Position numbers and translations under genes: made by a program. A stretch of DNA of 34,765 nt from Bacteroidetes bacterium MED-G21. GTDB taxonomy: Bacteria > Bacteroidota > Bacteroidia > Flavobacteriales > UBA7430. The stretch lies in the NCBI GenBank assembly GCA_002457305.1, contig NTKG01000009.1:1-34765 (forward strand), in the 5' to 3' direction. Below, piece by piece: positions 29,674-34,765 of this stretch; the first letter of the stretch is position 1, and each line of letters opens with the position of its first letter. The notes below the pieces were generated by a model. It saw only the letters and a program-made list of their open reading frames with translations. It searched no databases and was not told where the DNA came from.

Positions 29674-30702
29674 TTAGCTGTAGTTTTTTACTGCGTTAAT
29701 GAATGCTCTTGCGTTGTCAACAGGAACAGTTGGTATAATACCATGTCCTAGATTAACGATGTAGCGATCTTTTCCAAATCGGTCAATCATTTCTTTTGTC
29801 CATTTTTCAATTTGAGGGATTGGAGCATACAACCTTGAGGGGTCAAAATTTCCTTGAATGGTTACATCAGAACCTAAAACGTTTCTTGCCATTTCTGGTG
29901 TCACAGCCCAATCGACACCTATAGCGTTGGCTCCTGTTGCTTTTAATTCTTCTAGTGCATACCACGAACCTTTAGCGAATAAGATATTTGGCACGGTACA
30001 TTCTGCAACAATTTTCTTTAAGTATGGGTAAGAAAATTCCATAAAGTCATCCGGACTCAATAAACCTGCCCAGGAGTCAAACAATTGAAAAGCCTGAGCG
30101 CCTGCTTTGATTTGCGCTTTCATATACGCAATAGTTGTGTCTGTAATTTTATCCAGCAATACTTTTGCCGCTTCTGGTTGTTCGAAGCAAAAGCGTTTGG
30201 CTTCAGAAAAGTCTTTCGAGCCTTTTCCTTGGACCATGTAACATAGCAGTGTCCATGGCGCACCAGCAAAGCCTATCAATGGAACTTCACCTTTTAAGTC
30301 CATTCGCGTTTGTTTAATCCCTTCCATGACATAGCCAAGGGCTACTTCTACATTAGGAATTTGGATGGCCTCGGCATCTGCCAAATTTTTTACTGTTTTA
30401 GGAAGTCGAGGGCCTACACCGGGAACCATATCTACATGATAGCCCATGGCCACAGGAACAACTAAAATATCAGAGAATAAAATAGCCGCATCGGTACCCA
30501 CCTGCCATATGGGCATGGTGGTAATTTCGGAAACCAAATGAGGTGTTTCACAGCGCTCAAAGAAGGTGTATTTTTCTCTTAAAACTCTGTAATCTGGTAA
30601 AAAACGCCCAGCTTGACGCATCATCCATACCGGAGGTCTCTCAACAGTTTCACCCTTTAAGGCTCTTAGTAACAGGTCATTTTTTAATTCCGGGAACTCC
30701 AT
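29674..30702 (-). CDS. hemE: Uroporphyrinogen decarboxylase
   Basis: PPVWMMRQAGRFLPDYR; GFAGAPWTLLCYMVQG; QLFDSWAGLLSPDDF; NLGHGIIPTVP. Confidence 0.98.
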   Translation of the reverse strand: MEFPELKNDLLLRALKGETVERPPVWMMRQAGRFLPDYRVLREKYTFFERCETPHLVSEITTMPIWQVGTDAAILFSDILVVPVAMGYHVDMVPGVGPRLPKTVKNLADAEAIQIPNVEVALGYVMEGIKQTRMDLKGEVPLIGFAGAPWTLLCYMVQGKGSKDFSEAKRFCFEQPEAAKVLLDKITDTTIAYMKAQIKAGAQAFQLFDSWAGLLSPDDFMEFSYPYLKKIVAECTVPNILFAKGSWYALEELKATGANAIGVDWAVTPEMARNVLGSDVTIQGNFDPSRLYAPIPQIEKWTKEMIDRFGKDRYIVNLGHGIIPTVPVDNARAFINAVKNYS

Positions 30703-30705
30703 TTT

Positions 30706-31368
30706 TTATTTGTTTTGTGTTGCGTATTGTTCGAGCATGGCTTCAAAGGAAGCTTTTGTTGCAGTGTTTATTTTTTGTACGCCTTTTTTACGAAGCGTAT
30801 TCGCCGTAGTTTCTCCAATGCTGTAATAATCGAGTTCTGTGTCGAATTCGTTCATCATAGCAAAAGATTCTACAGCTGAAGGACTCATAAAAAAGAGAGC
30901 GTCTCCTTTTTGACTTGGTATTTTTTTTGGATCTAAAAGCGTGTGGTAAACCACTTCTTCTTTTAGTTGAACCCCTTTTTTAGCAAGGTAATTGGGTAAT
31001 TCGTTTCGACGGATATTTCCGCAAAAGAATAATGCTGACTTAACACCATCTTCAGCAATCAATTCCGCTAAACTTTGTGCTGTTTCTGAATCGCCGCTTT
31101 TGGTTTCAAAGCCTTTTTCTTTAAGTGCTATTGCTGTTTGTTTTCCAGAAGCATATACCTTTCCTGCGAAATTATTTTGACTTAGGTTGTTTACAGCATT
31201 TTGGCTGGTGAATATCCAGGCTTCGGCTTTGGGTAGATCTTTTGGAAAATCCAGATGTTGTATTTTAGTCAGGGCGATTTCTTTTACTTCAAGACCTGAA
31301 TTTTGGGCACAGGCTTTCTGCTGTTCGCTAAGCGATTTAGTAATCCATATTTGCCCTTTTTGATCCAT
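30706..31368 (-). CDS. hemD: Uroporphyrinogen-III synthase
   Basis: AWIFTSQNAVNNL; ALFFMSPSAVESFAMMN; YYSIGETTANTLRKKG; position between hemC and hemE. Confidence 0.9.
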   Translation of the reverse strand: MDQKGQIWITKSLSEQQKACAQNSGLEVKEIALTKIQHLDFPKDLPKAEAWIFTSQNAVNNLSQNNFAGKVYASGKQTAIALKEKGFETKSGDSETAQSLAELIAEDGVKSALFFCGNIRRNELPNYLAKKGVQLKEEVVYHTLLDPKKIPSQKGDALFFMSPSAVESFAMMNEFDTELDYYSIGETTANTLRKKGVQKINTATKASFEAMLEQYATQNK

Positions 31369-31369
31369 T

Positions 31370-32290
31370 TTAGTGCAGACGTTTTTCTTTAGGAAGTTTG
31401 TCGATGATGTCTTTTGCTCCGCTATTCAATGCCTGTTGAGCTGCTTCAATTCCCAAATTGTGAGCCAGCATGGCATCTTTCTCTAACTTCACTTCAATTT
31501 TAATTTCGGCATTAGGATCCATAACAACTGCCTGCAACTTTAGCATTCCTTCTTCTACTTTTGCATAAGCACCGATAGGGGCAGAACAGCCCCCATTAAG
31601 TTTATTTAAGAAATCTCTTTCGATGCTGGTACACAAAGCGGTTTCTTTATGGTGGAATTCCTGACAAATAGTTGCCGTTTCCTTATCATCTTCTCTGCAA
31701 ACTACCGCAACAGCACCTTGAGCAGGCGCAGGGATCATCCAGTCTAAAACCATGGCAATTTCGTGGCTGAGTTCGAGGCGTTCTAATCCGGCAGCGGCAA
31801 AAATAGCCCCATCCCAATTGCTTTCTCTAAGTTTTTTGATGCGTGTTTGTACATTACCTCGAATGTTACAGGTGCTGTGTTTTTCATACCGATCGATCCA
31901 TTGTGATTTTCTTCTATTGGAACTTGTAGCAATTAGCCCGGCGTAGTCTTTATCGTTCAGAAAATCACTGTCTTTTCGAACCACCAATACATCAAAAGGG
32001 TTACCCCTTTCCATTACGGAACAGATCGTAATACCTTTGGGCAGTTCCGTTGGGATATCTTTATGTGAATGAACAGCAAGATCTATTTTTCCTTCAATAA
32101 GCGCATCATCCAAAGCTTTTGTGAATACTCCTTTTCCACCTATAAGAGGTAGAGGCGTGTCGAGTACTTTATCACCTTCCGATTCGATTAAAACCAATTC
32201 GGAAGTTTGCCCTAAAGCATTTAATTCTTCTTGCACCTTATGTGCTTGCCATAGTGCTAGCTTACTTTTTCGGGTTCCTATGCGAATCAT
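31370..32290 (-). CDS. hemC: Hydroxymethylbilane synthase (porphobilinogen deaminase)
   Basis: IRIGTRKSKLALWQA; DLAVHSHKDIPTELPKG; cofactor cysteine LNGGCSAPIGAYA. Confidence 0.98.
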   Translation of the reverse strand: MIRIGTRKSKLALWQAHKVQEELNALGQTSELVLIESEGDKVLDTPLPLIGGKGVFTKALDDALIEGKIDLAVHSHKDIPTELPKGITICSVMERGNPFDVLVVRKDSDFLNDKDYAGLIATSSNRRKSQWIDRYEKHSTCNIRGNVQTRIKKLRESNWDGAIFAAAGLERLELSHEIAMVLDWMIPAPAQGAVAVVCREDDKETATICQEFHHKETALCTSIERDFLNKLNGGCSAPIGAYAKVEEGMLKLQAVVMDPNAEIKIEVKLEKDAMLAHNLGIEAAQQALNSGAKDIIDKLPKEKRLH

Positions 32291-33522
32291 TGCTTGAGTT
32301 TAAACATTTCCTCCATCATCTTAACTACTTCTTCAGAATGGCGGTATTTGGATTTAATGTATTCTGTAGCTTGGTTGGCAATTTTATTTACCACACTCGT
32401 TGTCAATTTGTTGGCCTTTTTAATTTCTTCATCACTCAAACGAAACTTTTGTTGTTCAATCTCATCGGTTCTGTAACGGTGAAGTTTTTCGTGCAAAGCC
32501 TGAATAACAGGCGATAAATCGCGCATTAACACCCAGTCGAAGAATTCGTTTTTATGTAGATTTATGATCGTTCGAGCTTTAGGAATATTCTTACGACGCA
32601 TGGCCAAGGTTTCGTCCTGTATGTTGTTTAATTGATCCATATCAATCAGTTCTACACCATTTAATTTTTCTATTCCAGGTTCAATGTTTCTTGGTACAGA
32701 TAAATCGAGAAGCAACATGTTATTTTCTACACCTTTAAAGTGTTTTGTGTATACGGTTGGTTCCATTGCGCCTGTTGCAACGATTAAAATATCCGTATTT
32801 GTGAGTTCTTTTTCTAGGTCTTCAATATTGGCAACACGCAATCCCAAAGAATTTGCAATAGCTTCTGCTTTAGAACGGGTACGGTTAATGAGCACCATTT
32901 CTTTGTGTGCATGTTTGAGGAGGTTTTTAGCTGTAGTTTCTCCAATTTCTCCTGTTCCGAATAGCACTATTTTCTTGTCTTTAAGGCTTTTGTATCGTTG
33001 TTTAATAAATAATACAGCACCATGCGCCACCGAGGCAGGACCTTCATTTATGGCGGTATCTGTTCTAACATCTTTGTAAGCTTGCATTACAAATTGCATT
33101 AAGCGGTGTGTGTAGCCATCCAACATTTCTTTATTGGAGGCGTATTTTACCGCATCTTTTATTTGACTTACAATTTGTAGATCACCCAACATTAGAGAAT
33201 CTAAACCACAACATAATTCAAAAAGATGGAGCACCGCATCATCTCCGGAAAGCTGAAAATGATATTTTTCAAACTCTTTTTCACTCGCTCTGCTGTGTTT
33301 GATATAGAGCTCTTTTAGTATAAAGGCATTGTGTGTATGCGCAAAAAACTGAGCCCTATTGCAAGTGCTTACTACAAAAAGACTTTCGACACCAAGTGTT
33401 TTCGTCTCTTTAAGAATAGCATCAATAGCACTTTCAGAAAAATTAAATTTTTCGCGAACATCTATGGGGGTCTTCCAGTGTGAAATTCCAATGCTGAAAA
33501 ATATGGACTTTGTCTCGCTCAA
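32287..33522 (-). CDS. hemA: Glutamyl-tRNA reductase
   Basis: SHWKTPIDVREKFNF; catalytic cysteine FVVSTCNRAQFF; FGTGEIGETTAKNL; LLDLSVPRNIEP. Overlaps hemC start by 4 bp. Confidence 0.97.
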   Translation of the reverse strand: MSETKSIFFSIGISHWKTPIDVREKFNFSESAIDAILKETKTLGVESLFVVSTCNRAQFFAHTHNAFILKELYIKHSRASEKEFEKYHFQLSGDDAVLHLFELCCGLDSLMLGDLQIVSQIKDAVKYASNKEMLDGYTHRLMQFVMQAYKDVRTDTAINEGPASVAHGAVLFIKQRYKSLKDKKIVLFGTGEIGETTAKNLLKHAHKEMVLINRTRSKAEAIANSLGLRVANIEDLEKELTNTDILIVATGAMEPTVYTKHFKGVENNMLLLDLSVPRNIEPGIEKLNGVELIDMDQLNNIQDETLAMRRKNIPKARTIINLHKNEFFDWVLMRDLSPVIQALHEKLHRYRTDEIEQQKFRLSDEEIKKANKLTTSVVNKIANQATEYIKSKYRHSEEVVKMMEEMFKLKQ

Positions 33523-33639
33523 ATACCTTTGAATTTATTTGTGTAAAAATACGAGCCTTTTCCCAATTAATAAAAACATACGCTCAAGACTTTCGTTGCT
33601 TGAATAAATTACTTTTAATGTATTGCGAAAACATTATCA

Positions 33640-34416
33640 TTATTGTTTTAGAATTGCATTAATTTCATTTACGCATTTTTCAGTTTCTTCAAAGGGGAAC
33701 AAATGCCCCCCCTCTTTAATGGGAATGAATTTCGTTTTTGGGAATAGGTGCGTTATAGAGTCAATACTTCGCGTATTTGCAATTTCCCCAACGGTTGCAT
33801 AAAGATAATAACTAGGAACGCTCAGTTTAATAGAGGAGTAAAAGGGATGGGTTAGGGCAAATATTTTGGTTTCAAGATCTTTATTAAAGGATAATTTTAT
33901 GCCTTTTTCTGAATCTTTCCATCCGTGTTGTATGTAATTGTTAAACGAAGCATCACTAAAATTTTTGAAAAGAAATTTGTTTCGTAGTTTTTTCGCTAAA
34001 AAGGCCCTTGAGGGAAAATGATCAGATCTATTTGCTGCTTTTTTTGCCAATGGCATGATCTTATGAGAAATTCCTAAGAACTGACTTATGGCCATTGCCC
34101 ACCGAATTTTTCGTGATAAAACAGGCGGATCCATCATAATGAGTCCTTTAAAAAGATCGGGTCTTTGCTCGGCTGCAAATGCCAATATTACGGCGCCAAA
34201 AGAATGGCCTATTGCCCAAACGGGTTCCGCATAATTAGCTTCAAAATAATCTATAATCTCAGGCACAAGATCTTTCCATGAGCTTGATATTTTATAGCTT
34301 CCATGGCCCAATTTAGAAATATAGCTTATGTCAAATTGCGGTAAGCGTTTAAATAAATCGCTATAAACCTCAGCAGGGAAACCATTGGCATGTGCAAAAA
34401 AGATTTTCTCTTTCAT
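33640..34416 (-). CDS. Alpha/beta-fold hydrolase
   Basis: FFAHANGFPAEVY oxyanion region; nucleophile elbow AIGHSFGAV; C-terminal KEGGHLFPFE. Confidence 0.85.
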   Translation of the reverse strand: MKEKIFFAHANGFPAEVYSDLFKRLPQFDISYISKLGHGSYKISSSWKDLVPEIIDYFEANYAEPVWAIGHSFGAVILAFAAEQRPDLFKGLIMMDPPVLSRKIRWAMAISQFLGISHKIMPLAKKAANRSDHFPSRAFLAKKLRNKFLFKNFSDASFNNYIQHGWKDSEKGIKLSFNKDLETKIFALTHPFYSSIKLSVPSYYLYATVGEIANTRSIDSITHLFPKTKFIPIKEGGHLFPFEETEKCVNEINAILKQ

Positions 34417-34491
34417 GTTGCTAAGATAAATCTTTGTTCTATAATATTGAGATTTGAATCAACTTTACTCACTGCACAACGATGAAATAAT

Positions 34492-34499
34492 TACCTTTG
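34492..34499 (+). promoter_or_regulatory. Candidate Bacteroidota -7 box (TACCTTTG) for dxr
   Basis: TAnnTTTG match ending 5 nt before the dxr ATG; no -33 TTTG at ideal spacing. Confidence 0.4.
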
Positions 34500-34504
34500 C
34501 CGGT

Positions 34505-34765
34505 ATGACAAAAAAGCGCATTGCCATATTAGGATCTACAGGCTCTATTGGGACGCAAGCTTTAGGCGTTGTTTTAGAGCAAAAAGACCGATTTGAAGTA
34601 GAGGTTTTAACTGCGCATCGCAACGCTGAGCTCTTAATTGAGCAAGCGATTGCACATCAACCCAATGTGGTGGTTATAGGCGAAGAAAGTTTGTACGATA
34701 AGGTATATGCAGCACTCGATGCGCATCATATAAAAGTTTATGCCGGTGCCGAAGCACTCTCGCAA
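34505..34765 (+). CDS. dxr: 1-deoxy-D-xylulose-5-phosphate reductoisomerase (5' part; truncated by window end)
   Basis: My translation from the ATG at 34505: MTKKRIAILGSTGSIGTQALGVVLEQKDRFEVEVLTAHRNAELLIEQA..., the DXR NADPH-binding N-terminus. Absent from the ORF track because it has no stop in the window. Confidence 0.94.
   Translation, partial: MTKKRIAILGSTGSIGTQALGVVLEQKDRFEVEVLTAHRNAELLIEQAIAHQPNVVVIGEESLYDKVYAALDAHHIKVYAGAEALSQ

Noticed and set aside
32684-33079. 131-aa plus-strand ORF within hemA
   Set aside because: Antisense to conserved glutamyl-tRNA reductase coding sequence, with a low-complexity Ser/Leu-rich translation typical of a reverse frame.
1-34765. CRISPR arrays, tandem repeats, transposase/integrase genes, phage or defence genes, tRNA/rRNA
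   Set aside because: None were recognised on reading both strands and the ORF track; coding density is high and all large ORFs have chromosomal housekeeping or secreted-protein assignments.

Overview
This 34.8-kb window is a dense, syntenic-looking stretch of a Bacteroidota (Flavobacteriia/Cryomorphaceae-like) chromosome. The assignment rests on protein families and on the bifunctional MurF-Alr, type IX secretion (T9SS) C-terminal tails, S46 dipeptidyl-peptidase, DUF4271 and TAnnTTTG promoter boxes. Most of it is housekeeping: cysS, threonine dehydrogenase, hmgA-hppD, a two-component system, a glutaryl-CoA dehydrogenase-like gene, rnpA-yidD, S41 protease, O-antigen ligase-like, murF-alr, tdk, rsmI, recJ, dnaG, leuS, a compact hemA-C-D-E-F operon and the 5' end of dxr. 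I saw no CRISPR array, rRNA, tRNA, transposase or phage gene, and no clear novel multi-gene defence or mobile system. The most unusual locus is a two-gene unit at 11374-13111. It encodes an intradiol dioxygenase-like protein that combines a twin-arginine-type signal with a T9SS sorting tail, followed by a T9SS-tailed choice-of-anchor-V-like protein carrying a CX4CH (possible haem c) motif. All family calls come from reading the translated motifs; no searches were run.
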